A DNA stretch of 64,000 nucleotides from JAGVSZ01 sp019137045 (GCA_046347635.1 JAXMFT010000009.1:62001-126000), one strand, 5' to 3'; shown: positions 34,064 through 43,397, counted from the stretch's first letter. Notes: generated by a model not told the origin, from the letters alone. A program made the numbers and translations.

Positions 34064-34816
34064 ATGACCGACGTGCTCTCGTTCGCGGCAGGCGGCTATC
34101 GCTACGTCAAGGGCGTGTTCCAGTACTCGGCCGGCGTCGCCGCGGAGGCCGGCTTCGAGATCGAGCGGGTGCGCTTCCGTCGCCCGCTGCCGCTCGCCGA
34201 CGGCTTTCGCGTCGTCGAGGCGCAGATCCGCGGCATGGGCCGGCCGCTCACCGCCTTCTGCGCGTGCGAGCTGCGCTCCCCGGCGCCGTTCACCGAGGAG
34301 GGGTTCGCCGCCTTCAACCGCGTGTACGTCGGCACGCTCGAGCGCTGGGGCGCATACCGCGACGGGCTGAACCCGGTGGCGCGCTCGAACGTGTGCCCCG
34401 AGCTGAACCCGCCCGCGGAACCGAGTCTCCACGCCTTCTCGTACACCGTGCCGGCGGACGCCGAGGCGATGCCGAGCTTCGTGATCGCCGGCAGCGCCGA
34501 ATCCCCGGAGGGGAAGGCGAACTACCGCGACCACATCGTGCGCCGCGGCGACGCGTCGCCCGCGGGGCTGCGCGAGAAGGCGCGCTGGGTGCTCGGCGAG
34601 ATGGAGCGGCGCATGGGCGCGCTCGGCTTCGGCTGGCGCGACGCGACCGCGACCCAGCTCTACACCGTGCACGACGTCCACCCCTTCCTCGCCGACGAGA
34701 TCGTGCGGCGCGGCGCGGCCGGCGGCGGCCTCACCTGGCACTTCTGCCGGCCGCCGGTCGTCGAGCTCGACTACGAGATGGACGTGCGCGGGGTCGCGCG
34801 CGAGATCGTGCTGTAG
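34064..34816 (+). CDS. Conserved protein resembling 2-amino(chloro)muconate deaminase CnbZ
   Basis: The ATG at 34064 follows a GAGGTGGAG site and gives 250 residues; a GTG at 34052 is less likely. SFAAGGYRYVKGVFQYSAGVAAE and RPLTAFCACELRSPAPFTEEGFAAFNRVYVG, then NPVARSNVCPELNPP, HAFSYTVP and a later QLYTVHDVHPFL are strongly conserved-looking. From memory these resemble proteins annotated as CnbZ, a deaminase in 2-aminomuconate breakdown; this link is not certain. No signal peptide. It stands alone and is convergent with the ketoreductase of the polyene operon. Confidence 0.5.
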   Translation: MTDVLSFAAGGYRYVKGVFQYSAGVAAEAGFEIERVRFRRPLPLADGFRVVEAQIRGMGRPLTAFCACELRSPAPFTEEGFAAFNRVYVGTLERWGAYRDGLNPVARSNVCPELNPPAEPSLHAFSYTVPADAEAMPSFVIAGSAESPEGKANYRDHIVRRGDASPAGLREKARWVLGEMERRMGALGFGWRDATATQLYTVHDVHPFLADEIVRRGAAGGGLTWHFCRPPVVELDYEMDVRGVAREIVL

Positions 34817-34846
34817 CGGTCAGTCGCCGGTGCCGCGCTTGAGGGG

Positions 34847-35566
34847 CTAGCTCAGCGCCCCGTCCACCGCGATCACCTGCCCGGAGATGTAGCCCGCGCG
34901 CTCCGAGGCGAGGAACGCGACGAGGTCGGCGACCTCCTCCGGCCGGCCGGCGCGCTGCATCGGCACCAGCGCCTTGATGCGCTCGGGGGGAAAGCTCTCC
35001 GCGCTCATCTCCGACCCGATCACGCCCGGCGCGACCGCGTTGACCGTGACCCCGCGCGAGGCGCATTCCAGGGCGAGCGCGCGCGTCGCGCCGATCAGCC
35101 CCGCCTTCGCCGCCGCGTAGTTCGTCTGCCCGCGGTTGCCGAGCAGCGCCGACACCGACGACACGTTCACGATCCGGCCCCAGCGCGTGCGCAGCATCGG
35201 CAGCAGCAGCGGCTGCGTGACGTTGAAGAAGCCGTTGAGCGAAACGTCGATCACGCTGCGCCAGTCCTCGCCGCGCATCCCCGCCATCACCGCGTCGCGG
35301 TGGATCCCGGCGTTGTTCACCAGCACCTGGATCGCCCCGGGCTCGATCAGCCGCTCGAGCGCGGCGCGCGTCGCCTCCGCGTCGGTCACGTCGAAGGCGA
35401 CTGCGTCGCTGCCGCCGCCCGCCTCCGCGATCGCGGCCGCGACGCGCTCGGCCTCGGCCAGTCGCGTGTTGGCGTGCACCACGACATGGAGCCCGCTGGC
35501 CGCGAGCGCGCGGCAGATCGCCGCGCCGAGCACGCCGCTGCCGCCGGTGACGAGCGCGCGCCTCAT
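34847..35566 (-). CDS. 3-oxoacyl-ACP reductase (FabG-like; aryl-polyene ApeQ type)
   Basis: A 239-residue SDR. TGGSGVLG at 7-14 binds NADPH, NNAG at 84-87 is present, and S137, Y150 and K154 form the catalytic set in NVSSVSA and NYAAAK. PGVIGSEMSAE and the C-terminal YISGQVIAVDGALS fit FabG. It reduces the 3-keto group of each newly added unit during polyene chain building. The ATG overlaps the dehydratase stop by 4 bp, and it is the last gene of the 15-gene operon. Confidence 0.88.
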   Translation of the reverse strand: MRRALVTGGSGVLGAAICRALAASGLHVVVHANTRLAEAERVAAAIAEAGGGSDAVAFDVTDAEATRAALERLIEPGAIQVLVNNAGIHRDAVMAGMRGEDWRSVIDVSLNGFFNVTQPLLLPMLRTRWGRIVNVSSVSALLGNRGQTNYAAAKAGLIGATRALALECASRGVTVNAVAPGVIGSEMSAESFPPERIKALVPMQRAGRPEEVADLVAFLASERAGYISGQVIAVDGALS

Positions 35567-35988
35567 CGGTCGAGCATCACCGTCGCGCGGCCTTCGGCGA
35601 GCGCGCGCCCGCCCGCGCTGACCGCGAACGCGTAGGCGAGCCCGCCGGCGTCCGCGGCGTCGCAGGTCGCCACGATCTCGAGGTCCGCGGCGACGTCGTC
35701 GAGGGTCGCGACGTGGAGCCGGACGTCGCGCACCGCGACCAGCCGGCCGGGCACCGCGCCCGTCGCGGCGCGCAGGGCGCCGTGCGCCGCCATCGCCTGC
35801 GCGGCGTACTCGATCGCCGCGAGCGCCGGCAGCCGGCCGCCGACCCGCAGCGGGTTCGCGGCCGACCGATGGCTCGCGGCACGGCAGACGACGCGCGCCG
35901 CGTCGTGTGCCTCGACCGCGTCGAGCAGGCACATCGCTCCGCGGTGCGGCACCAGCCGCTCGAGCTCAGAGCGCGCGGCCGGCGCCAT
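35563..35988 (-). CDS. Hotdog-fold 3-hydroxyacyl-ACP dehydratase (ApeP-like)
   Basis: A 141-residue hotdog protein starting next to ELERLVPHRGAMCLLDAV, where H15 and the following RGAM match the ApeP/FabZ-like dehydratase helix start. PALAAIEYAAQAMAAHGAL forms the central hotdog helix. In aryl-polyene systems this protein pairs with a second hotdog dehydratase to form trans double bonds. It starts 23 bp inside the chain-length-factor gene end, so translation is likely coupled. Confidence 0.82.
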   Translation of the reverse strand: MAPAARSELERLVPHRGAMCLLDAVEAHDAARVVCRAASHRSAANPLRVGGRLPALAAIEYAAQAMAAHGALRAATGAVPGRLVAVRDVRLHVATLDDVAADLEIVATCDAADAGGLAYAFAVSAGGRALAEGRATVMLDR

Positions 35989-36766
35989 CGACCGTCACCA
36001 GCAGGGCGCCGCCGTCGTCGAACGGTAGCGCCACCGTCGCGTTCTCGCCGCTCGCGACCGCGCGCAGCACCGGCAGCGCGCGCAGGGCGGGGTTCGCGCA
36101 CCGCAGCGCTTCGAGCGCCGGCGCGGCCATGCGCGTCTCGGCGCCGGCTCCAAGGGCGACCCCGAGCGTCGCGAGGCGTCCCGGCGCCCCGGCCGGCGCG
36201 AGCAGCAGCGCGACGCCCGCGCCGTCCTCGACCGGATGCAGGGCGTGCAGCGGCGCGGGCACCGGCAGGTCGTACGCCACCATCAGCACCTCGCGCACCT
36301 CGGTCGCCGCCTGCACCGCCGCCTCGAGCAGCGCGCTGGCGAGCACGCCGTCCAGGCCGTTCAGCGTCGTGGTGGGCGCGTGCGACTGCATCGCGATCGA
36401 CCAGTAGCCGCTCGCGGCGTTCTGCACCGAGTTGTGGAAGCGCGTGGGCGAGATCTCCGGCGCGGGGGTGGCGAGGCTCGTGCAGATCTGGTGGATCGTC
36501 TCGCCGTCGCCGTCGGAGGAAGCGAAGACGGTCGCGAGCGTCGCGCCCTCGGCGCGCGCGGCCGCCTCCTGGCCCACCGCGATCGCGAGGCGCGTGACCG
36601 CGCCCGCCCGCCGCCGTTCGGCCGCGGGCAACGCTGCGGGGACGCGCGCCTCGAGCGGCGCGCGGACGTACGGCGCCGCGCCGGCCAGCACGGCGCGCGC
36701 GGCCGCCCAGTCGCGCAGGCCGGGCGCCGCGAACCCGATGCCGGTGAGCGCGACGCGGACGCTCAT
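35966..36766 (-). CDS. Beta-ketoacyl synthase chain-length factor (ApeC-like)
   Basis: A 266-residue truncated ketosynthase-like protein. TGIGFAAPGLRDW starts it, FHNSVQNAASGYWSIA is the position of the active-site region, and no Cys-centred TACSS motif is seen. Loss of the catalytic cysteine and the short length mark it as the chain-length-factor partner of the following ketosynthase. KS/CLF pairs set polyene length. Its ATG overlaps the ketosynthase stop by 4 bp (ATGA). Confidence 0.85.
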   Translation of the reverse strand: MSVRVALTGIGFAAPGLRDWAAARAVLAGAAPYVRAPLEARVPAALPAAERRRAGAVTRLAIAVGQEAAARAEGATLATVFASSDGDGETIHQICTSLATPAPEISPTRFHNSVQNAASGYWSIAMQSHAPTTTLNGLDGVLASALLEAAVQAATEVREVLMVAYDLPVPAPLHALHPVEDGAGVALLLAPAGAPGRLATLGVALGAGAETRMAAPALEALRCANPALRALPVLRAVASGENATVALPFDDGGALLVTVDGAGRAL

Positions 36767-37944
36767 TCGAGCCGCGCGAACACGAGGCTCGCGTTGTTGC
36801 CGCCGAACCCGAGCGCGTTGACCAGCACCGCGTCCACGCGCCGCGCGCGCGGCTCGAGCTGCACCGCCGCGCCGCACTGCGGGTCGACGACGGCCGTGTT
36901 GGCGGTGCCCGGCACGAAGCCGTGCTCGATCGAGTCGAGCGCCGCGACCGCGCTCGCGATCCCGGCCGCCCCGAGCAGGTGCCCGATCGCGCCCTTCACC
37001 GAGACGACGGGCGTGCGCTCGCCGAGCACGCGCGCGATCGCGCGCGCCTCCACCGCGTCGTTGTTGCGCGTCGCGGTGCCGTGCGCGCACACGTAGCCGA
37101 CGGCGCCGGCCGGCAGGCCCGCGCGCGCGAGCGCGGCGCTCATGGCGAGGCGCGCGCCGAGCCCGTCCGGGTGCGGCGCGGACATGTGGTGCGCGTCGGC
37201 GCTCTCGCCGTAGCCCGCGAGCGCGAGGCGGCGGGCGCCCGCCGGCGCGCGCTCGAGCAGCGCGAACCCGGCGCCCTCGCCGAGCGAGAGCCCGTCGCGC
37301 CCGGCGTCGAACGGCCGGCACGGGGCGCGCGAGACGAGCTGCAGCGAGTGGAACCCGTACAGCGTGGTGCCGCACAGGCTGTCCACGCCGGCGACGACCG
37401 CGGCGTCGCACAGGCCGGCCGCGAGCCAGCGCTGGGCGGTCGCGAACACCTTCGCGCTCGACGAGCACGCGGTCGATATCGACGCGGCCGGACCCTCGAG
37501 GGCGAGCGCCGCGCGCAGGAAGCGCGCGAGCGCCGAGAACTTGTGCGTCTCGGCGAAGCGCACCGACGGCGGCAGCGCGCCGGCGGTGCGCGCACGGTAG
37601 CCGAGCTCGGTCGTGAGAATGCCCGAGGTGCTGGTGCCGGCGACGACCGCGATGCGCCGCGCGCCCACGCGCGCGCGTGCCGCGGCGACCGCCGCGTCGA
37701 AGCCGTCCTGCGCGAGGCCGAGCCACGCGAGCCGGTGGTTGCGGCAGTCGAACGCGGCGAGCGGTGCCGGCAGCGCCACGTCCTCCACCCCGGCGACGCG
37801 CCCGACGAAGCCCGGCACCGGCGCGTCGGCGAAGTCGTTCGGCGCCAGCCCGGAGCGGCGCGCGAGGAGCGCCGCGCGCAGCGCGGCGCGGCCGGCGCCG
37901 ACGGCGGTGGTCGCGGTGTAGGCGGTGACGAAGGCGGGGCTCAC
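36763..37944 (-). CDS. Beta-ketoacyl-ACP synthase (ApeO-like)
   Basis: A 393-residue ketosynthase. STACSSS holds the nucleophile C160, CAHGTATRNND H288, and KGAIGHLLGAAG K317 and H322, so the Cys-His-His set is complete. GTSTSGILTTELGYRAR and a C-terminal LVNALGFGGNNASLVF are typical. It condenses malonyl-ACP with the growing aryl-polyene chain, as a heterodimer with the chain-length factor encoded next. It lies 44 bp after the RND exporter gene. Confidence 0.9.
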   Translation of the reverse strand: MSPAFVTAYTATTAVGAGRAALRAALLARRSGLAPNDFADAPVPGFVGRVAGVEDVALPAPLAAFDCRNHRLAWLGLAQDGFDAAVAAARARVGARRIAVVAGTSTSGILTTELGYRARTAGALPPSVRFAETHKFSALARFLRAALALEGPAASISTACSSSAKVFATAQRWLAAGLCDAAVVAGVDSLCGTTLYGFHSLQLVSRAPCRPFDAGRDGLSLGEGAGFALLERAPAGARRLALAGYGESADAHHMSAPHPDGLGARLAMSAALARAGLPAGAVGYVCAHGTATRNNDAVEARAIARVLGERTPVVSVKGAIGHLLGAAGIASAVAALDSIEHGFVPGTANTAVVDPQCGAAVQLEPRARRVDAVLVNALGFGGNNASLVFARLE

Positions 37945-37988
37945 GGACGGCGCTCGGCGCAGCGGCAGGCGCTATCGTAACCGCCCGG

Positions 37989-40283
37989 TCAGCCGCGCGG
38001 CTGCGCCCAGGCGGCCGCGAACACCAGCGCGAGCGCGGCCCCGAGGGCGACGGTGAGGCCGAGCGCGCGCAGGATCGCGGTGTCCGAGGTCGCGAGCGCC
38101 CCGAACGCGATCAGCGTGGTCGCGGCCGCGACCAGCACGGCGTAGGCGCTGCGCAGCCGCGCCTCGTCGTCGGGCGCGAAGCGGCTGAAGAAGAGCGAGT
38201 AGTTCGTGCCGATGCCGAGCACGAGCAGCAGGGCCACGAGGTGCAGGAGCGAGAGCCGCGTGCCCGCGAGCGCGAGCGCCGCGGCCGTGGTCGCGATCGC
38301 GGCGACCACCGGCAGCAGCACGACGCCGGCCGCGCGCGCGCTGCGCAGGCCGAGGGCGAGGACGGCGGCGATCACCAGCACGCCGAGCCCGGCGAGCGCG
38401 GCCGACTGGTCGCGATAGGCCGTCACCAGCGCGTCCGACTCCCGCTTGAGGTCGAGCGCGGTGACTTCGGCGCCGAGGCCGGCGAGCGCGGCGGGGTCGC
38501 GCACCCCGGCGAGGGGCGCGAGCCCGGCCCAGCGCCCGTCGAGCGCGACGAACAGGGCGCGCAGCGCCAGCCCCCAGGCGGTGCCCTCGAGGTCCTGCGC
38601 CGCCAGCGGCCGGGCGTGGCGCGCGCGCTCGACGTCGGCGCGGAACGGGGCGAAGAGCCCCGGGCGGAAGGGCAGGCCCCGCGTCGCCTCCTCGAGCCGC
38701 TGCGCGAGGGCGGCGGGGGCGGGCAGCGCCGCCTGGCGCGCGCGCTGCGTCGCGGCGCTCGGCAGGTACCGCGTCGGCGCGTCGTAGCCGCGGAGCGCGC
38801 CGCGCGCGACGAGCGCGTCCAGCGCCGGCTCCAGGCGCTCGAACCGCTCCAACACTTCCTCGCGCGTCGCCCCGGTGACGACGAGCAGGTGGCGCACGTC
38901 CGGCGCGCCGAGCGCGTCGCGCAGCGCCTGGTCGCGGCGCTGCGCCGCCTCGGGCACCGGGCTCAGCGCGGCGAGGTCGTGCTCCCACAGGCTCGCGTGG
39001 CGCGCGAGCAGCACGGCCGCGCCGGCGACCAGCGCGATCGGCACGAGCGCGCGCAGCCGCCGCGCGCCGCGGGCGAGCCGCCCGATCGCCGCCGCGGCCG
39101 GCACCGCCGGGGCGTCCGTCCAGCGCGCCGGCGCGAGCGCCGGGAGCACGTACCGCGTCGCGAGGCCGGCGGCCAGCGCCCCGACGCAGGTGAGCACGCC
39201 GAGCTGCGCGAGGCCGACGAAGCTCGACAGCAGCATGGCGGTGGCGCCGAACGCGGTCGTGAGCACCGCGAGGCGCAGGGTCGGCCAGACGCGCGCCGCC
39301 GTCGCCGCGAGCGGCTCGCCGCGCGCGCGCTGCGCGAGGAGGTAGGTCGAGTAGTCGGCCGCCTCGCCGATGAGCGTGGCCCCGAACCCGAGCGTGATGC
39401 CGTGCACCGTGCCGAACAGCGCCGCCACCGCCGCGACGCCGGCGGCGAGCCCGGTCGCCACCGGCAGCGCGCCGGCGGCGACCAGCGCCGCGCGCCGGTA
39501 CGCCGCGTAGAGGACGAGCGCCACCCCGACGCTCGCGATGAGCGACAGGCGCCACGCGTCGCGCTCGATCCCCGCGCGCGCCTGCACCGCGAACACGCTC
39601 GGGCCGCTCAGCGCAAGCCGCATGCCGGGCGCGGTGCGCACGGCGGCGAACGCCGCCGCGACCTCGGCCTGGGCCGCCGCCTGCGCATCGAGGTCGTAGC
39701 CCGGGGCGCGCGTCTCGACGGCGAGCAGCGCGCGCGCGCCCTGCGGATCGAACCAGACGCCGGCGCGCGTCGCAGGCTGCGCGCGCCCGGCCTGCGCGGC
39801 CAGGATCGCCGCGAGCTCGCCGGTCGGGTCGCGCGCGAGGAGCGGGCGCACCAGCGTGCCGGCGGGCGACGCGAGCAGCTCGAGCGTGCGCTCGAGCGCC
39901 GCGCGCAGGCCCGCCGCCTCGAAGCGCGCGGCGTCGACCGCCGGGCTGAGGAGGTAGCGGTGCTCGAGGAGGAGGTCGCGGTCGCGCCGGGGCAGGCCGT
40001 CGGCGCCGTTCGCGACTGCGGCGATGGACGGGCTCGCGCGCAGGCGCGCCGCGAGCGCGCGGCTCGTCGCCGCCAGCGCCGCCTCGTCCGCCCCCTCCAG
40101 CGCGACCAGGAGCAGGCGCGCCGCGATGCCGTCGCGGAGCTGCGCGACGAGCAGCGCCTGCGCCGGGGTGGCCGCGCGCGGCAGGAACGCGGTGAGGTCG
40201 GCGGTGTAGGGCGCGCGCGCCGCGATCACGCCGCACGCGCCGAGCGCGGCGAGCCAGAGCCCGACGACCGCCGCGCGCCTCAA
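37989..40283 (-). CDS. RND/MMPL-family exporter
   Basis: A 764-residue membrane protein. An N-terminal helix is followed by a large periplasmic loop (about 25-230), then a helix cluster with FGATLIGEAADYSTYLLAQRARG, a second loop (about 430-590) and a second cluster with HLVALLLVLGIGTNYSLFFSRFAPDDE. The two ADYS/TNYS-type helix-4 sites fit the MMPL half-RND family, where they carry proton-relay residues. In aryl-polyene operons it is thought to move the lipid to the outer membrane with a LolA-like carrier. Its start overlaps that carrier's stop by 4 bp. Confidence 0.85.
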   Translation of the reverse strand: MRRAAVVGLWLAALGACGVIAARAPYTADLTAFLPRAATPAQALLVAQLRDGIAARLLLVALEGADEAALAATSRALAARLRASPSIAAVANGADGLPRRDRDLLLEHRYLLSPAVDAARFEAAGLRAALERTLELLASPAGTLVRPLLARDPTGELAAILAAQAGRAQPATRAGVWFDPQGARALLAVETRAPGYDLDAQAAAQAEVAAAFAAVRTAPGMRLALSGPSVFAVQARAGIERDAWRLSLIASVGVALVLYAAYRRAALVAAGALPVATGLAAGVAAVAALFGTVHGITLGFGATLIGEAADYSTYLLAQRARGEPLAATAARVWPTLRLAVLTTAFGATAMLLSSFVGLAQLGVLTCVGALAAGLATRYVLPALAPARWTDAPAVPAAAAIGRLARGARRLRALVPIALVAGAAVLLARHASLWEHDLAALSPVPEAAQRRDQALRDALGAPDVRHLLVVTGATREEVLERFERLEPALDALVARGALRGYDAPTRYLPSAATQRARQAALPAPAALAQRLEEATRGLPFRPGLFAPFRADVERARHARPLAAQDLEGTAWGLALRALFVALDGRWAGLAPLAGVRDPAALAGLGAEVTALDLKRESDALVTAYRDQSAALAGLGVLVIAAVLALGLRSARAAGVVLLPVVAAIATTAAALALAGTRLSLLHLVALLLVLGIGTNYSLFFSRFAPDDEARLRSAYAVLVAAATTLIAFGALATSDTAILRALGLTVALGAALALVFAAAWAQPRG

Positions 40284-40864
40284 CGCGCGGCCTCGGTGAA
40301 CGCGGTCACCACGCGATCGCCGCCCGTCTCGACCACTTCCATCCCGGTGAGCCGGCCGTGCGTCCCCGCGATGCGGATCGCGCTCACGAGCTCCGCCAGG
40401 GCGGGGTCCGACGGCAGCAGGACGAGCGTCCAGCGCGCGGCGCCACCGGCGACCTCGACGCGGTAGTGGCGCGCGAGCGCCGCGAGGTCGCCGCGCAGCG
40501 TCGCGCGGATGGCCTCGAGGAACGCGCCGAGCACCGGTTGCGCGGCGAGCGAGAAGCTGCGCGGCGCCGCGCCGGGACGCTCCACCGTCACCCGGTCGCC
40601 CTCGACGAGGTAGCGCTCCGCGACCGGCGCGGTGACGCGGCGCTCCAGTCGGCCCGGCGGGGTGTAGCGCAGCTCGCCGCGCGCGACGAGCGGCGCGCTG
40701 AGCGCGTCCGAGTGGCGGGTCTCGATGAACCCGACCGTCGCGGCGCCCGTCGCGGCCAGCTGCCGCATGAGGCCCTCGGGCGTGAGCGCCTCCTGCCCCG
40801 GGGCGACCCGGGCCGCGCCGAGCGCAGCCACGGCGAGCGCGGCGGCGAGCAGCGCGCGCCTCAC
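40280..40864 (-). CDS. LolA-like outer-membrane lipid/lipoprotein carrier
   Basis: A GTG start overlapping the acyltransferase stop by 4 bp gives 194 residues. The N terminus is a Sec signal (RRALLAAALAVAALGAA), then LTPEGLMRQLAATGAATVGFIETRHSDALSAPLVARGELRYTPPGRLERR. This is the LolA-type half-barrel opening, with the F.E..... and RGEL.Y.PP.RLE pattern. SLAAQPVLGAFLEAIRATLRGD follows. It would carry the hydrophobic aryl-polyene lipid across the periplasm between the exporter and the outer membrane. Confidence 0.85.
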   Translation of the reverse strand: MRRALLAAALAVAALGAARVAPGQEALTPEGLMRQLAATGAATVGFIETRHSDALSAPLVARGELRYTPPGRLERRVTAPVAERYLVEGDRVTVERPGAAPRSFSLAAQPVLGAFLEAIRATLRGDLAALARHYRVEVAGGAARWTLVLLPSDPALAELVSAIRIAGTHGRLTGMEVVETGGDRVVTAFTEAAR

Positions 40865-41772
40865 CGCGAGTCGCTCCAGACGTCGTAGAAGTTGAACCAG
40901 TTGTACGGCGCGCTGCGCGCGTAGTGCTCGAGCCGGGCGGCGTACTCGCGCGCGAGCGCGGGCAGCATGGCGGCGCGCTCGCCGCGCGGCAGCACGAGCG
41001 GGTCGCGGAACACCTCGAAGTGCAGATCGTAGCGCCGCCCCCCGCGGTAGAGCGCGCAGCAGAGCACCACCGGCGCGCCGAGCACCCCGGCGATCACGTA
41101 CGGCGCCTCGGGGAAGGGCATCGTCGCGCCGAGGAACGGGCACGGCACCGTCCGGTCGCCCGGCCGGGCGCGGTCACCGAGGATCCCGAGCAGCGCGCCC
41201 GCGTCGAGCCGCGCCTTGGCGCGGATGAGGGAGTCGGGCGCGCCCGCCTCGATGATCATGCCGGCGAGCGCCGGGTTGACCGCCGCGAACGCGCGCGCCG
41301 CCTTCTGGGCGTTGGCGTTGTCCATCAGCATCGCGAGCGGCCAGTGCGCGCTGAACACCGCCGCCGCGCGCAGCGCCTCGAAGCTGCCGAGGTGCGAGCC
41401 GAGCAGGACGCAGCCCGCGCCGCGCGCCACGATCGCGCGCAGCGGCCCGTCGCCGTGCAGCCGCACGTCGAAGCAGTCCCAGCGGCCGGCGAGGAAGTAC
41501 ACCCGGTCGAGCAGCGTCACGGCGAACGTGTCGAAGTGCCGGTAGAGGTCGACGAGGGTCGCGGGGCGCCCGAGCGCGCGCGTGAGCCAGGCGCGCGAGG
41601 CGGCGCGCGCGCGCCGCGAGCACGCGAGGAAGTAGAGCACGATCGGCGGCAGCAGCGCGCGGGTCGCCCCGCGCCCGAGCCGCCGGGCGACCCCGATCAT
41701 GAGGCGCAGCAGGAGCGGGCTGCCGCGCTCGGGCGCGGCCCGCCACGCGCCCGCGGCGCTAGTCGAGCGCAT
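40861..41772 (-). CDS. LpxL/LABLAT-family acyltransferase
   Basis: A 303-residue inner-membrane-associated protein with an N-terminal hydrophobic region (LLPPIVLYFLACSRRARAASRAWL). VLLGSHLGSFEAL gives the HxxxxE-type catalytic histidine and glutamate of lysophospholipid/LPS acyltransferases. GDRARPGDRTVPCPFLGATMPFPEAPY and NWFNFYDVW near the C terminus are typical of the COG4261 group seen in aryl-polyene and flexirubin clusters. It probably joins the polyene acid to a lipid anchor. It overlaps the preceding hotdog gene by 14 bp. Confidence 0.86.
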   Translation of the reverse strand: MRSTSAAGAWRAAPERGSPLLLRLMIGVARRLGRGATRALLPPIVLYFLACSRRARAASRAWLTRALGRPATLVDLYRHFDTFAVTLLDRVYFLAGRWDCFDVRLHGDGPLRAIVARGAGCVLLGSHLGSFEALRAAAVFSAHWPLAMLMDNANAQKAARAFAAVNPALAGMIIEAGAPDSLIRAKARLDAGALLGILGDRARPGDRTVPCPFLGATMPFPEAPYVIAGVLGAPVVLCCALYRGGRRYDLHFEVFRDPLVLPRGERAAMLPALAREYAARLEHYARSAPYNWFNFYDVWSDSR

Positions 41773-42067
41773 CGGTGCGGAAGCGCAGCGTGCCGCGCGC
41801 GATCGCGCGCGCGCCGCTGCGGCACACGAAGCGCGCCTCGCCGGCGCCGAGCGCCGGGAACTCGATCGTGCACGGCTCGCCGGGCGCGAGCGCGCCGAGG
41901 AACTTCGCCTGCGGGATCTCCGTCAGGCGCAGCGGCCCCGCGGCGCGCTCGAGCGCTGCGAGGACGTGCCCGAGCAGCAGCACGCCGGGCACGATCGGCC
42001 GGCCGGGAAAATGGCCGGGCAGCGCCGGGTGGTCCGGCGCGATCACGATGCGCGCGTCAGCGGTCAC
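41759..42067 (-). CDS. Hotdog-fold dehydratase (ApeI-like, FabZ/FabA family)
   Basis: A 102-residue hotdog protein starting at GTG. DHPALPGHFPGRPIVPGVLLL carries H19 in the FabZ GHFPG..i.PGV motif, and EIPQAKFLGALAPGEP follows. In aryl-polyene systems the ApeI protein works with the second hotdog subunit to dehydrate 3-hydroxyacyl-ACP. It overlaps the AMP-ligase stop by 11 bp. Confidence 0.87.
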   Translation of the reverse strand: MTADARIVIAPDHPALPGHFPGRPIVPGVLLLGHVLAALERAAGPLRLTEIPQAKFLGALAPGEPCTIEFPALGAGEARFVCRSGARAIARGTLRFRTDALD

Positions 42068-43397
42068 GGTCGCGGCCGGCCGCGCGCTCGAGCGCGCGCA
42101 GCGCCTCGAGCGGCAGCTTCCCGGTCGGCGCGCGCGGCAGCCGCTCGACCAGCACCAGCGGCCGCGGCAGGAACGCGGGGTCGAGGACGCGGCGCAGCGC
42201 GGCCAGGATCTCGCGCCGGGTCAGCCGCGGGGCGACGACGAACGCCATCAGGCGTGCGTTGTCGCGGCCCGCGCCCTCCGGCACGTGGTAGGCGCCGTCC
42301 GCGACGCCGGGGATGGCGGTGAGCGCGCGGTTGAGCTCGCCCAGCGAGGCGCGCTTCCCCGCGACGTTCACGAGGTCCGCCGCGCGGCCTTCGAGGACGA
42401 ACTCGGTGTCGCTCAGACGCCGGATCAGGTCGCTGCCCGGCACGCGCCCGTGCACCGGCCCGCCCTCGACCGCCCAGTCCGCGGCGCTCCCGAGCAGGCG
42501 GATCCCGTCGAGCATGCGCCAGTTCTGCGTGGCGGTGGTGCGGCGCGCCGCCACCTGGCCGGCCTCGGTGAAGCCGTAGATCTCCATCACCCGCGTCGCG
42601 AACCGGCGCTCGGCGGCGGCGGCGAGCTCCACCGCGAGGGGCGCGGCCGCGGAGACGATCGCCGCGAGCGGCGGAAGCGCGATGTCCGCCTCGACGCACG
42701 CGCGGATGTGCAGCGGCGAGGTCACGAGCACGCGCGGCGCGGGGAGCCGTTCGAGCGCCGCCTGGACGTCGCGCGGGAAGAGCGGCCGACCGGGATGCAG
42801 CGCGCCGCCGGCCGCGAGCGGCAGCAGCACCGTCGACTCGAACCCGTACATGTGCTGCGGCGGCACCGTGCCGAGGACGCTGAAGTCGCCCGCGGTCAAG
42901 CCGAGCGCGGCGCACTCGGCGCGCGCGCTCGCGACGAGGTGCCCCCAGCGCTTCGCGTTCGGCCGCGGCTCGCCCGTGCTGCCGGACGTGTAGACGATGG
43001 CCGCGACGCGCTGCGCGTCGATGGCCGGGACCGGGCCGCTCCACGCCGCGCCGCCGAGGTCGGCGGGGAAATCGAGCAGCCGGTCGCCGAGGACCGGGGC
43101 GGGCGCATCGGCGATCGCGCCGCAGTCCGGGTGGGCCGCGACGGCGCGCCGCAGCGCCGCGTCGTGCCGGCTGGCCGGGAAGAGGCTCGTCTTGCCGGCG
43201 AGCAGCGCCGCCGCGAGGGCCACGGCGAAGCGATACCGGTCCTCGCACAGGTTGACGAGGTGCGCGCCCGCCGGCAGGCGCTCGGCGAGCTGCGCCGCCT
43301 CGGCGAGGAAGCGCGCGCACGAGACCGGCGCGCCGTCGCGCCAGGCGACCGGGCGGCCGAGGTCGGCGTGGCCCACGAGCGGTGAGCGCGCGGTCAC
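42057..43397 (-). CDS. AMP-dependent acyl/aryl-ACP ligase (ApeH-like)
   Basis: The GTG at 43397 gives 446 residues; a TTG at 43448, inside the ACP gene, would add 17 residues, and neither has a clear ribosome site. IVYTSGSTGEPRPNAKRW is the ATP-binding loop. EIYGFTEAGQVAARR and FVLEGRAADLVNVAGKRASLGEL give the adenylate and hinge regions, and RAPTGKLP near the end holds the catalytic lysine. It is shorter than standard acyl-CoA synthetases, as in ApeH ligases that load the aromatic starter acid onto the ACP. Confidence 0.82.
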   Translation of the reverse strand: MTARSPLVGHADLGRPVAWRDGAPVSCARFLAEAAQLAERLPAGAHLVNLCEDRYRFAVALAAALLAGKTSLFPASRHDAALRRAVAAHPDCGAIADAPAPVLGDRLLDFPADLGGAAWSGPVPAIDAQRVAAIVYTSGSTGEPRPNAKRWGHLVASARAECAALGLTAGDFSVLGTVPPQHMYGFESTVLLPLAAGGALHPGRPLFPRDVQAALERLPAPRVLVTSPLHIRACVEADIALPPLAAIVSAAAPLAVELAAAAERRFATRVMEIYGFTEAGQVAARRTTATQNWRMLDGIRLLGSAADWAVEGGPVHGRVPGSDLIRRLSDTEFVLEGRAADLVNVAGKRASLGELNRALTAIPGVADGAYHVPEGAGRDNARLMAFVVAPRLTRREILAALRRVLDPAFLPRPLVLVERLPRAPTGKLPLEALRALERAAGRDRDR

